Assembly: GCA_023392535.1 (NCBI GenBank)
Contig: JAEVYY010000031.1
Coordinates: forward strand, 1 to 64,000
Origin: Bacillota bacterium
Lineage (GTDB): Bacteria; Bacillota; Clostridia; Lachnospirales; Lachnospiraceae
DNA length: 64,000 nt
Reading direction: 5' to 3'
Shown here: in pieces, positions 1-7,592 of the stretch
Layout of the letters: every line of letters starts with the position of its first letter
Position numbering within the stretch: position 1 is the first letter of the stretch
Notes under the pieces: model-generated
Told to the model about the DNA's origin: nothing
Seen by the model: the letters and a program-made list of their open reading frames with translations, nothing else
Databases searched by the model: none
Translations under genes and position numbers: made by a program

Positions 1-2351
1 ATGGTGGTCAGAGCAGACCGTATAATAACAATGGAGGCCAGAGCAGACCATATAATAATGATGGTCAGAGCAGACCGTATAATGACAATGGTGGTCAGAG
101 TAGACCGTATAACAACAATGGTGGTCAGAGTAGACCATATAATAACAATGGAGGCCAGAGCAGACCATATAATAATGATGGTCAGAGCAGACCGTATAAC
201 AACAATGGTGGTCAAAGCAGACCGTATAACAACAATGGAGGCCAGGGAGGCAGACCGTATAACAATAATGGTGGCCAAAGTAGACCGTATAACAATAATG
301 GTGGCCAGGGAGGCAGACCATATAATAACGCCGGATCAGATGGCAGATCCTATAACAATGTTGGTACTGGATACCAGAGAGGCACAGATAACCGTTTTGG
401 AAAGCCACAGACAGATTCCTTTTCATCAGATGGTCCAATGATGCAAGGAAAAGAGCGCAGGGATGAAACGAAGAGAAAGATCGGTCAAGAGAAAGACAGC
501 CGTAGTAAAAAAGATAAAATTTATGAAGAAGATATCTTAAAAGCAAAACCAGGCAGATTTATCAAACCAGAAAAGAAAAAGGAAGAAGTAGAAGAGCAGA
601 TTAAAGTTATTGTCCTCCCGGAGATAGTGACGATAAAAGAATTAGCTGACAAGATGAAGATTGTACCATCTGTAATTGTTAAAAAACTCTTTTTACAGGG
701 TCAAATAGTAACTGTGAATCAGGAAATATCCTATGAAACAGCGGAAGAAATTGCGATTGAATATGATATTATCTGTGAAAAGGAAGTTAAAATTGACGTT
801 ATTGAGGAACTTCTAAAAGAGGAAGAAGAAAAAGAAGAAGATATGAGTCCTAGACCACCAGTTATTTGTGTAATGGGTCATGTTGATCACGGTAAGACTT
901 CTCTCTTAGATGCAATTCGAAAAACAAATGTGACTGACAAAGAAGCTGGTGGTATTACACAACACATTGGTGCATATACTGTTAATATTAACAATCAGAA
1001 AATAACGTTCTTAGATACACCTGGACATGAGGCATTTACATCTATGCGTATGCGCGGTGCAAATTCTACCGATATTGCAATTCTGGTCGTCGCGGCAGAT
1101 GATGGTGTTATGCCACAGACAGTAGAGGCCATCAGCCATGCGAAGGCTGCTGGTATTGAAATTATTGTAGCAGTAAATAAAATGGATAAACCAAATGCAA
1201 ATATAGATCGTGTAAAACAGGAGTTGGCAGAATATGAATTAATTCCTGAAGATTGGGGCGGAAGTACAGTATTCGCACCTGTTTCTGCCAAATCAGGCGA
1301 AGGTATTCCGCAGTTGCTTGAAATGATTCTCTTAACAGCAGAGATATTAGAATTAAAGGCAAATGCTAAGAGAGATGCCAGGGGTCTTGTTATTGAAGCA
1401 CAATTGGATAAAGGGCGTGGCCCGGTGGCGACTATTCTGGTACAAAAAGGTACCTTACATGTAAGCGACTTTATAGCAGCAGGTTCATGTCATGGTAAAG
1501 TAAGAGCAATGATTGATGATAAGGGAAGAAGAGTCAAAGAGGCAGGTCCTTCTACTCCAGTCGAAATTTTGGGATTAAATGATGTTCCAAATGCCGGTGA
1601 TGTATTTGTAGCACCAAAAAGTGACAAGGAAGCCAAACAATTTGCAGATACGTTTATCTCACAGCATAAAGAGAAGATGCTTGAGGATACAAAAGCCAAG
1701 ATGTCTCTGGATGATTTGTTTACGCAGATTCAGGCTGGAAATTTAAAAGAATTGAATCTCATAATCAAGGCCGATGTACAAGGATCTGTGGAAGCCGTAA
1801 AACAAAGTTTGGAAAAAATATCGAATGAGGAAGTCGTTGTTAAAGTAATCCATGGTGGTGTTGGGGCTGTAAATGAATCAGATGTTATTTTGGCTAGTGC
1901 ATCACAGGCTATCATCATAGGCTTCAACGTTCGTCCGGATGCCACAGCAAAGGCAACGGCAGAACGCGAAGGTGTAGATTTAAGGCTCTATAAAGTAATA
2001 TACCAGGCCATAGAAGACGTTGAAGCGGCTATGAAAGGTATGTTAGATCCTGTTTATGAAGAAAAGGTAATCGGTCATGCAGAAGTCCGTCAAATTTTCA
2101 AAGCTTCTGCAGTTGGTAATATCGCTGGTTCCTATGTACTGGATGGTGAATTTAGAAGGGGAAGTAAGATTCGAATTACTAGAGAAGGAAAGCAGATCTT
2201 TGAAGGAGAGTTGGAGACTCTGAAAAGATTTAAGGATGATGTAAAAGAAGTAAAAGCTGGTTATGAATGTGGACTTACTTTTAAAGATTTTGATCAGATG
2301 CAGGAATTGGATATCGTGGAAGCATATGTTATGGTGGAAGTTCCAAGGTAG
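1..2351 (+). CDS. infB: Translation initiation factor IF-2 (5' end outside window)
   Basis: IF-2 is the GTPase that brings fMet-tRNA to the 30S subunit and promotes subunit joining. The frame is open from base 3 and has no start in the window, so the N-terminus is cut off. In order: an Asn/Gly/Arg/Tyr-rich repeat (3-362), a Lys/Glu-rich linker, an IF2_N-like segment, then the G domain with GHVDHGKT (876-899), GGITQHIGA, DTPGHEAF, NKMDK and SAKSGEG, and beta-barrel domains to the end. All five G motifs look intact. An ATG at 438 is internal and should not be taken as the start. It is followed 36 bases on by rbfA, as in other Firmicutes (infB-rbfA-nrnA-truB-ribF). Confidence 0.97.
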   Translation, partial: GGQSRPYNNNGGQSRPYNNDGQSRPYNDNGGQSRPYNNNGGQSRPYNNNGGQSRPYNNDGQSRPYNNNGGQSRPYNNNGGQGGRPYNNNGGQSRPYNNNGGQGGRPYNNAGSDGRSYNNVGTGYQRGTDNRFGKPQTDSFSSDGPMMQGKERRDETKRKIGQEKDSRSKKDKIYEEDILKAKPGRFIKPEKKKEEVEEQIKVIVLPEIVTIKELADKMKIVPSVIVKKLFLQGQIVTVNQEISYETAEEIAIEYDIICEKEVKIDVIEELLKEEEEKEEDMSPRPPVICVMGHVDHGKTSLLDAIRKTNVTDKEAGGITQHIGAYTVNINNQKITFLDTPGHEAFTSMRMRGANSTDIAILVVAADDGVMPQTVEAISHAKAAGIEIIVAVNKMDKPNANIDRVKQELAEYELIPEDWGGSTVFAPVSAKSGEGIPQLLEMILLTAEILELKANAKRDARGLVIEAQLDKGRGPVATILVQKGTLHVSDFIAAGSCHGKVRAMIDDKGRRVKEAGPSTPVEILGLNDVPNAGDVFVAPKSDKEAKQFADTFISQHKEKMLEDTKAKMSLDDLFTQIQAGNLKELNLIIKADVQGSVEAVKQSLEKISNEEVVVKVIHGGVGAVNESDVILASASQAIIIGFNVRPDATAKATAEREGVDLRLYKVIYQAIEDVEAAMKGMLDPVYEEKVIGHAEVRQIFKASAVGNIAGSYVLDGEFRRGSKIRITREGKQIFEGELETLKRFKDDVKEVKAGYECGLTFKDFDQMQELDIVEAYVMVEVPR
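3..362 (+). repeat. In-frame tandem repeat coding a GGQSRPYNNN-type low-complexity arm of IF-2
   Basis: Twelve imperfect units of 27, 30 or 33 bases, always in frame, encode variants of GGQSRPYNNN: units begin at 3, 33, 63, 90, 120, 150, 180, 207, 237, 270, 300 and 333. There is higher-order structure. Units 1-4 (3-119) and 5-8 (120-236) form two 117-base blocks with the same 30-30-27-30 order, and units 9-10 are echoed by 11-12 (63-base period, the last two diverged). The array contains Gly, Asn, Gln, Ser, Arg, Pro and Tyr and almost no hydrophobic residue or Lys, so it should be disordered. The array may continue upstream of the window. Confidence 0.93.
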
Positions 2352-2387
2352 TTGCTTCTTAAAAGTCAGTAAGATAGGTGATTATAA

Positions 2388-2759
2388 ATGAGAAAAAATA
2401 GTATAAAAGGTACTAGAATTAACGGAGAAGTACTAAGAGTCCTCGCGGATATTATTCGCGGGGAGATTAAGGACCCTCGTATTAATCCATTGACTTCCGT
2501 AGTCGCAGTGGAGGTGTCGCCAGATCTTAAGACCTGTAAGGCCTGGATCAGTGTACTGGGTGACACGAAATCACAGGAAGATACATTGGCAGGTCTCAAG
2601 AGTGCTTCTGGTTTTATTAAAAGCAAGTTAGCAAAGACGATCAATCTTCGCAATACGCCAGAGATAACTTTTGTTATGGACCAATCCATTGCGTATGGAG
2701 TCAATATGTCAAAGATGATTGATGAAGTGAATCAAGTTAGACCAAAAAGGGATGAATGA
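2388..2759 (+). CDS. rbfA: Ribosome-binding factor A
   Basis: RbfA is a small KH-fold protein that binds the 30S subunit late in assembly and helps mature the 5' end of 16S rRNA. The 123-residue length is normal. Recognisable family residues are the N-terminal RINGEVLRVLADIIRGEIKDPR region and the C-terminal PEITFVMDQSIAYGVNMSKMI region. The ATG follows AGATAGGTGATTATAA, with AGGTG as the ribosome-binding site. It lies 36 bases after infB and belongs to the same transcript. Its stop codon lies inside the loop of a terminator-like hairpin at 2744-2772. Confidence 0.96.
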   Translation: MRKNSIKGTRINGEVLRVLADIIRGEIKDPRINPLTSVVAVEVSPDLKTCKAWISVLGDTKSQEDTLAGLKSASGFIKSKLAKTINLRNTPEITFVMDQSIAYGVNMSKMIDEVNQVRPKRDE

Positions 2760-2772
2760 ACGTCCCTTTTTT
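2744..2772 (+). terminator. Terminator-like hairpin over the end of rbfA
   Basis: AAAAAGGGA (2744-2752) pairs with TCCCTTTTT (2763-2771) around a 10-base loop that carries the rbfA stop codon, followed by T-rich sequence. A translating ribosome would cover it, so it may act as a translation-dependent attenuator ahead of nrnA and not as a full stop. Confidence 0.6.
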
Positions 2773-2826
2773 AATCTGTGTGCTTGTTTCATTCGTTCTA
2801 TGCAGATAAGAGAAAGAAGAATAAAA

Positions 2827-3792
2827 ATGATAGAATTAAAAGAAATATGTAAAGGGGCAAAGAAAATAGGAATCAGTGGTCATGTAAGACCAGATGGAGA
2901 TTGTGTTGGCGCCACATTGGGATTGTACCAATATTTAAAGAAATGTATGCCGCTGGTGCAAGTAGATATCTATCTGGAAAAACCAGCCGATTTATTTGGT
3001 GATATAAAGGGATTTCATGAAATTAATTCTAGTTTTCAAAGCGAGGAGTATTATGATGTTTTTTTTGCAATTGATTGTGAAGCAAGCAGATTAGGAAGTG
3101 CACGTAAATACTTTGATGGAGCAAAAAAAACAGTGAATATTGATCATCATATCAGTAACAAGGGGGGATGTGGTGATTTTAATTATGTGGTTCCGACAGC
3201 AAGCTCTTCTTGTGAATTAGTATATGATCTATTTGAGGAAGAGCAAGTAGACATTGAAATCGCCAAAGCAATTTACATAGGCATGATTCATGATACGGGA
3301 GTCTTTCAATATTCAAATACATCACCTAAAACAATGCAAATTGCTTCTAAGTTAATAGCATTTGGCTTTGATTTCTCTTCTATTATTGATCATACATTTT
3401 ATGAAAAAACATATGTACAAAATCAGATAATGGGCAGGGCATTGCTGGAAAGCATGATGTTTATGGATGGTAGATGTGTTGTAGGAATGATTGACAAGAA
3501 AACAATGAATTTTTATGGAGCAGAACCGAAAGATCTAGATGGCATTGTAAATCAATTGCGTATGATAAAAGGGGTTGATTGTGCTATCTTTATGTATGAG
3601 TCCAATACGTTGGAATATAAAGTGAGCATGCGGTCTAATGATAAGGTGGATGTTGCTAAAATCGCATCTTTCTATGGTGGAGGCGGTCATAAAAAAGCAG
3701 CAGGATGTAGTGTAAACGGAACTTTTCATGATGTGATCAATAATCTATCAAAAAGTATTGAAATGCAGATAAAGAAACAAGAATTACGGTAA
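2827..3792 (+). CDS. nrnA: DHH-family nanoRNase / 3'-phosphoadenosine 5'-phosphate phosphatase
   Basis: NrnA degrades 2-5 nt RNAs and dephosphorylates pAp. The DHH domain carries NIDHHISN, with upstream SGHVRPDGDCVGA and AIDCE metal-binding motifs. The C-terminal DHHA1 domain carries GGGGHKKAAGCS. I chose the ATG at 2827 (MIELKEICKG, 321 residues, normal family length). The frame is open to 2752, but the extra 25 residues overlap the hairpin at the end of rbfA and look non-conserved. The order rbfA-nrnA-truB-ribF is conserved in Firmicutes. Confidence 0.9.
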   Translation: MIELKEICKGAKKIGISGHVRPDGDCVGATLGLYQYLKKCMPLVQVDIYLEKPADLFGDIKGFHEINSSFQSEEYYDVFFAIDCEASRLGSARKYFDGAKKTVNIDHHISNKGGCGDFNYVVPTASSSCELVYDLFEEEQVDIEIAKAIYIGMIHDTGVFQYSNTSPKTMQIASKLIAFGFDFSSIIDHTFYEKTYVQNQIMGRALLESMMFMDGRCVVGMIDKKTMNFYGAEPKDLDGIVNQLRMIKGVDCAIFMYESNTLEYKVSMRSNDKVDVAKIASFYGGGGHKKAAGCSVNGTFHDVINNLSKSIEMQIKKQELR

Positions 3793-3842
3793 CATAATTC
3801 AAGTTTTGCAAAATAAAATACATGGATGGAACCAGACAAGAT

Positions 3843-4754
3843 ATGATAAATGGGATTATGAATGTTTATAAGGAAAAAGGTTTCACATCGCATGATGTGG
3901 TAGCCAAACTACGTGGTATCTGTAAACAGAAAAAAATAGGGCACACAGGAACATTAGACCCTGATGCAGAGGGAGTTTTACCCGTATGCTTTGGTAATGC
4001 TACTAAATTATGTGATATGCTAACGGATCAGAAAAAAGAATATGAGGCTGAATTTATTTTAGGTGTAACTACGGATACGCAAGATATTAGTGGAACAGTT
4101 CAGAGAAAAAGGGAAGTAACAACAACGAAAAAGGCACTGGAAGAAGCGATTATGTCCTTTCTGGGATGGTATGACCAAATTCCGCCCATGTATTCTGCGT
4201 TAAAAGTGAATGGAAAAAGATTATATGAGCTTGCAAGAGAAGGTAAGGAAGTAGAACGTAAGGCAAGAAAAGTGAATATACTGTCCATTGATATTTTGGA
4301 TATCATGCTACCAAAATTCAGGATTCGGGTAACATGTTCGAAAGGCACGTATATACGGACACTTGGTTCGGATATCGGCGAGAAATTGGGTTGTGGAGCT
4401 ACCATGACATCGCTGCTGCGTACAAGGGTTGGAAATTTTAAAGTAGAAGACGCACTTACATTAGCACATATAGAAGATTTGAGGGATGCAAATGAGTTAT
4501 TGTTGAGGGTAGTAATGGTAGAAAGCCTATTTGAACAATTAAGAAGGGCAACAGTCAAGTCAGAATATCGTAACTATATCGATAACGGTAATAAACTGTT
4601 TCAGAACCAATTATATGAGAATTGTAAATGGATACCGGCAGAACAGATTCGCATATATAATGATGATGATATTTTTTGTGGCATTTACGAATACGAATCG
4701 TGCGGGAATGTGTTTAAGCCGGTGAAAATGTTTCCAAATACGCCTAAACCATGA
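3843..4754 (+). CDS. truB: tRNA pseudouridine(55) synthase
   Basis: TruB makes pseudouridine 55 in the T-loop of tRNA. The catalytic Asp lies in GTLDPDAEGVLPV. Further family motifs are QIPPMYSALKVNGKRLYELAREG and CSKGTYIRTLGSDIG. The C-terminus extends into a PUA-like region. The start at 3843 gives MINGIMNVYKEKGFTSHDVV, which is how the family begins. A second ATG in frame at 3822 would add seven residues. GGATGGA lies 12-13 bases upstream of 3843, a somewhat distant ribosome-binding site. Part of the infB-ribF transcript. Confidence 0.93.
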   Translation: MINGIMNVYKEKGFTSHDVVAKLRGICKQKKIGHTGTLDPDAEGVLPVCFGNATKLCDMLTDQKKEYEAEFILGVTTDTQDISGTVQRKREVTTTKKALEEAIMSFLGWYDQIPPMYSALKVNGKRLYELAREGKEVERKARKVNILSIDILDIMLPKFRIRVTCSKGTYIRTLGSDIGEKLGCGATMTSLLRTRVGNFKVEDALTLAHIEDLRDANELLLRVVMVESLFEQLRRATVKSEYRNYIDNGNKLFQNQLYENCKWIPAEQIRIYNDDDIFCGIYEYESCGNVFKPVKMFPNTPKP

Positions 4755-4811
4755 AAATATGGAAGAGTCCAGCCTATTTGCAATAAGGAACACGAGTAGA
4801 GGAAGAATCGC

Positions 4812-5738
4812 ATGAAATTAATACAAGGAACGACAGAATTTGAGTTAGATGGTGATAGTGCCGTTGCAATTGGTAAATTCGATGGAATTCATCTGGGTCA
4901 TCAGAAATTGCTTTCACAAATTTTATCATGGAAGAAAGAAGGGCTGCAAGCTGTAGTTTTTACGTTTGATCCGCCACCAGCAATATTTTTCCAGCGGAAA
5001 ATTCAGAAAGAGTTAACAACGAGGGAAGAAAAAAGAAAACTATTTGAGAAAATGGGGATTGATGTATTGGTCGAATTTCCTTTCAATCACAATACGGCAG
5101 CAACAACACCAAAGAATTTTGTTTCTCAGATACTGGTAGGAAAATTGCATACAAAAAAGATTGCAGCAGGATATGATTTATCCTTTGGATATGGTGGCTC
5201 AGGAAATTTTGAATTATTGCAGATTTTATCGGAGGAATATCAGTTTCAGGTGAAATTTTTCGATAAAGTATGTTTGGATGGTAATGAAATCAGTTCTACC
5301 TATGTTAGGGAAGAAGTAGAAAAAGGAAATATGCAGTTGGTAACAAAATTGCTTGGCACTCCATATACAATAACTGGTATCGTACAACATGGAAAAAAAT
5401 TAGGAAGGACAATAGAAATGCCAACGGTTAATTTATTACCGGTCGCAGACAAGCTGCTGCCCCCTTTTGGAGTTTACTTCTCTAATATTTATCATGGAGA
5501 AAGAATGTTTCGTGGTGTGACGAATATAGGGTATCGGCCAACTGTCAGCGATAATCGAACGATCAGTGTTGAAACATTTATTTATGATTTCAATGAGAAT
5601 CTGTATGGTGAAGAAATTATAGTTGCGTTATTATTTTATAGAAGGTCAGAAATGAAGTTTGACAGTGTTGAGGAATTGAAATGCCAAATGCAGAGAGATA
5701 GAGATGCGGGAAAGAGCTATTTCCTAAATATAGATTAG
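4812..5738 (+). CDS. ribF: Bifunctional riboflavin kinase / FAD synthetase
   Basis: RibF converts riboflavin to FMN and FMN to FAD. The N-terminal nucleotidyltransferase domain shows KFDGIHLGHQKLL (the HxGH signature) and SSTYVREEV. The C-terminal kinase domain begins near residue 185 with HGKKLGRTIEMPTVNL, including the PTxN motif, and continues with GVTNIGYRPTV. The 308-residue length is normal. GAGGAAG precedes the ATG. It is the last gene of the infB operon and is followed by a strong hairpin. Confidence 0.95.
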   Translation: MKLIQGTTEFELDGDSAVAIGKFDGIHLGHQKLLSQILSWKKEGLQAVVFTFDPPPAIFFQRKIQKELTTREEKRKLFEKMGIDVLVEFPFNHNTAATTPKNFVSQILVGKLHTKKIAAGYDLSFGYGGSGNFELLQILSEEYQFQVKFFDKVCLDGNEISSTYVREEVEKGNMQLVTKLLGTPYTITGIVQHGKKLGRTIEMPTVNLLPVADKLLPPFGVYFSNIYHGERMFRGVTNIGYRPTVSDNRTISVETFIYDFNENLYGEEIIVALLFYRRSEMKFDSVEELKCQMQRDRDAGKSYFLNID

Positions 5739-5752
5739 ACTTTGTAATATAA

Positions 5753-5795
5753 GGATAGAAAAGGCAGGTATCATTGATACCTGCCTTTTCTATCC
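5753..5795 (+). terminator. Terminator after ribF (20-bp stem)
   Basis: A perfect 20-bp inverted repeat, 5753-5772 against 5776-5795, with a 3-base ATT loop. The inner GGCAGGTATC/GATACCTGCC stem followed by TTTTCT reads as an intrinsic terminator in either direction. Confidence 0.85.
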
Positions 5796-5842
5796 TAAAA
5801 TGTGTTCAAATTGTGTTTTGATCGAGAGTAGATATCTGATAG

Positions 5843-5871
5843 TTGACAATGAAAAATAATAAATTTATACT
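5843..5871 (+). promoter_or_regulatory. Sigma-A promoter of the NlpC/P60 gene
   Basis: TTGACA (5843-5848), a 17-base spacer and TATACT (5866-5871) upstream of the GTG start at 5918. Confidence 0.75.
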
Positions 5872-5917
5872 AAAAAAGTAATATTTGTAACAAAGATGTA
5901 ATAAATGGAGGGTTATT

Positions 5918-6961
5918 GTGAACTATAAAAAAGCAGTAGTTATAATGCTAAGTACAATATGCATATCGTTTTCTGTATCTAGTGTATCTCATACAACGAT
6001 ATCATCGGTTATAGACAAAAAGACTGCAGGGGCAGAAAGCGTTCTGGAAAAAAGATCAGTTGATGAAATAAGGAAACGCGCAGGCGTTGAAAATGTTTTG
6101 AATGATGGGCAGGAAAGAACCCTCTGGGGATATGATAATCTTGGAATCGCGGATGTGGAAGGCAATTTAAATATTAGAGCAATTGCTGCGGAAGACGGTA
6201 GAATTATTGGAAAACTTTCCGGTGACGGTGCATGTGAAATTATAGACTTTAAAGATAGCTGGGCGCATATTAAATCAGGAAAAGTGGATGGATATGTAGC
6301 AAAGGATTATTTGCTTATGGGAGCGAAAGCGGAAGAAAGAGCTGAACAAATCGTAAAAAAGATGGCGACTGTTACGACAGATACCTTAAAAGTACGCGGA
6401 GAGCCCAATACAGAATCAGAAGTCGTGACGTTAATTCCAAAAGGAGAAGAGTTAGAAGTCGTGGATGAAAAGAACGGTTGGGTCAAAATCATGATTGATG
6501 CAGACACAGCTTATATCTCAGAGGAATATGTTACAATTGAAGAAAAACTGGAACAAGCCGTTTCTATGACAGAACTGCTATATGGGGAAGGCGTGTCTGA
6601 TGTAAGAGTTGGCCTTTGTCAATATGCAAAACAATTTGTTGGAAATCCATATGTATGGGGAGGCGTAAGCCTGACCAGAGGAGCGGACTGTTCTGGTTTC
6701 GTGATGAGTGTTTTTAGTAAATATGGAATGTCATTGCCACATTCTTCAAGATCACAGGCCAAATATGGGAAAAAAATAAATGCATTAGAAGCACAACCAG
6801 GGGATTTGTTTTTTTATGCAAAGGGCGGAAGTATCAATCATGTTGCCATTTATATAGGAAATGGACAAGTAGTTCATGCAAGTAGTCCAAGTACGGGAAT
6901 TCGTATATCGAATGCTTTTTACAGAACGCCCGCTGCAGTAAGAAGAATAATAGTGACTTAA
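5918..6961 (+). CDS. Secreted NlpC/P60 cell-wall hydrolase with two SH3b domains
   Basis: This is a probable peptidoglycan endopeptidase acting outside the membrane. Residues 1-25 form a signal peptide (MNYKK then a hydrophobic stretch). Two bacterial SH3 domains lie at about 74-135 and 150-207. The NlpC/P60 domain spans about 230-347 with Cys258 in GADCSGF, His308 in NHVAIYIG and His320 as the third catalytic residue. The start is GTG, five bases after GGAGGG (5907-5912). It has its own promoter and stands as a single unit between the ribF terminator and the rpsO promoter. The exact cleavage site (gamma-D-Glu-L-Lys/DAP type) is inferred from the family. Confidence 0.9.
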   Translation: MNYKKAVVIMLSTICISFSVSSVSHTTISSVIDKKTAGAESVLEKRSVDEIRKRAGVENVLNDGQERTLWGYDNLGIADVEGNLNIRAIAAEDGRIIGKLSGDGACEIIDFKDSWAHIKSGKVDGYVAKDYLLMGAKAEERAEQIVKKMATVTTDTLKVRGEPNTESEVVTLIPKGEELEVVDEKNGWVKIMIDADTAYISEEYVTIEEKLEQAVSMTELLYGEGVSDVRVGLCQYAKQFVGNPYVWGGVSLTRGADCSGFVMSVFSKYGMSLPHSSRSQAKYGKKINALEAQPGDLFFYAKGGSINHVAIYIGNGQVVHASSPSTGIRISNAFYRTPAAVRRIIVT

Positions 6962-6973
6962 CGGCAATAGGTG

Positions 6974-7002
6974 TTTACAGAAATAAAAGAGTGTGATAAA
7001 AT
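6974..7002 (+). promoter_or_regulatory. Sigma-A promoter of rpsO
   Basis: TTTACA (6974-6979), a 17-base spacer and TAAAAT (6997-7002). Transcription would start near 7009, leaving a leader of about 88 bases. Confidence 0.65.
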
Positions 7003-7021
7003 AACAAAGTATGAATTATTA

Positions 7022-7064
7022 GAACCAATGCTCAGCGTTAGGACACTCCAACCTTTGGCTTAGT
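7022..7064 (+). promoter_or_regulatory. Candidate rpsO leader structure (S15 autoregulation)
   Basis: Between promoter and gene, CCAA (7025-7028) can pair with TTGG (7055-7058), and inside it TTaGGA (7038-7043) can pair with TCCAA (7047-7051) around CAC. S15 represses its own mRNA through structured leaders in several bacteria. The assignment here is inferred from position and pairing only. Confidence 0.35.
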
Positions 7065-7096
7065 ATATGGGAATTGACAATAAGGAGGAAATCAAA

Positions 7097-7363
7097 ATGA
7101 TTTCAAAGGAAAAAAAGACATCTATTATTAATGAGTTTGCAAGAGGCGAAGGCGATACAGGTTCACCAGAAGTTCAAATTGCTGTACTGACAGCAAGAAT
7201 TGAAGAGCTTACTGCACACTTAAAAGAAAATCAAAAGGATCATCATTCAAGAAGAGGACTTCTTAAAATGGTAGGTCAAAGAAGAGGTTTACTTGCTTAT
7301 TTAAAAAAGAAAGATATTACAAGATACCGTTCTTTGATTGAGAAACTTGGAATTAGAAAATAA
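7097..7363 (+). CDS. rpsO: 30S ribosomal protein S15
   Basis: S15 binds the central domain of 16S rRNA early in 30S assembly. The protein is 88 residues, the normal length, and has the family motifs GSPEVQIAVLTARIEELTAHL, DHHSRRGLL and RRGLLAYLKKKD. I chose ATG 7097, which follows AAGGAGGAAATCAAA. The frame is open a further ten codons upstream, but those precede the ribosome-binding site. It is flanked by its own promoter and terminator, and pnp follows, as in many bacteria. Confidence 0.97.
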   Translation: MISKEKKTSIINEFARGEGDTGSPEVQIAVLTARIEELTAHLKENQKDHHSRRGLLKMVGQRRGLLAYLKKKDITRYRSLIEKLGIRK

Positions 7364-7375
7364 TTTTTAGTTCAG

Positions 7376-7403
7376 CAGGACGGATAAACATCCGTCCTGT
7401 TTT
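7376..7403 (+). terminator. Terminator after rpsO
   Basis: CAGGACGGAT (7376-7385) pairs with ATCCGTCCTG (7390-7399), loop AAAC, followed by TTTT. Confidence 0.88.
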
Positions 7404-7422
7404 GAACTTGAAAAGATTTCTG

Positions 7423-7451
7423 TTTCATTATGAGAAGGTATAAGTTATAAT
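7423..7451 (+). promoter_or_regulatory. Possible pnp promoter
   Basis: A perfect TATAAT lies at 7446-7451, but the sequence 17 bases upstream (TTTCAT, 7423-7428) is a poor -35 box. The promoter sits between the rpsO terminator and the pnp leader hairpin. Confidence 0.4.
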
Positions 7452-7483
7452 AAAAATATGTGATAACATGTTTTTATAGATAA

Positions 7484-7563
7484 GGTAGAAGAACGCTCCC
7501 GAGACCACTGAAAAGTATACTGCGGGTGTAGCATTTTTTTCAGTAGTTTCGGCATCTTCTGCC
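7484..7563 (+). promoter_or_regulatory. Long hairpin in the pnp leader
   Basis: A tall imperfect stem-loop. The outer stem is GGTAGAAGA (7484-7492) with TCTTCTGCC (7555-7563), one G-U pair. The main stem is 7499-7514 with 7537-7552: CCGAGAC and ACTGAAAA pair with TTTTCAGT and GTTTCGG, one mismatch and one G-U. It ends about 20 bases before the pnp ribosome-binding site. In E. coli a double-stranded pnp leader is cut by RNase III and trimmed by PNPase for autoregulation, and a similar role is possible here. Confidence 0.6.
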
Positions 7564-7592
7564 TAAATTTATTTAAAAGGAGAGATTGAGAT

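Noticed and set aside
3..362. Repeat array that might be taken for CRISPR
   Set aside because: Units are directly adjacent without unique spacers, keep a multiple of three in length and encode a protein repeat in frame with infB.
1..441. Open frame 1 with 146 residues of MVVRADR-like repeats
   Set aside because: It is the shadow frame of the repeat in infB. Reading from base 3 gives the GGQSRPYNNN arm that runs without a break into IF-2.
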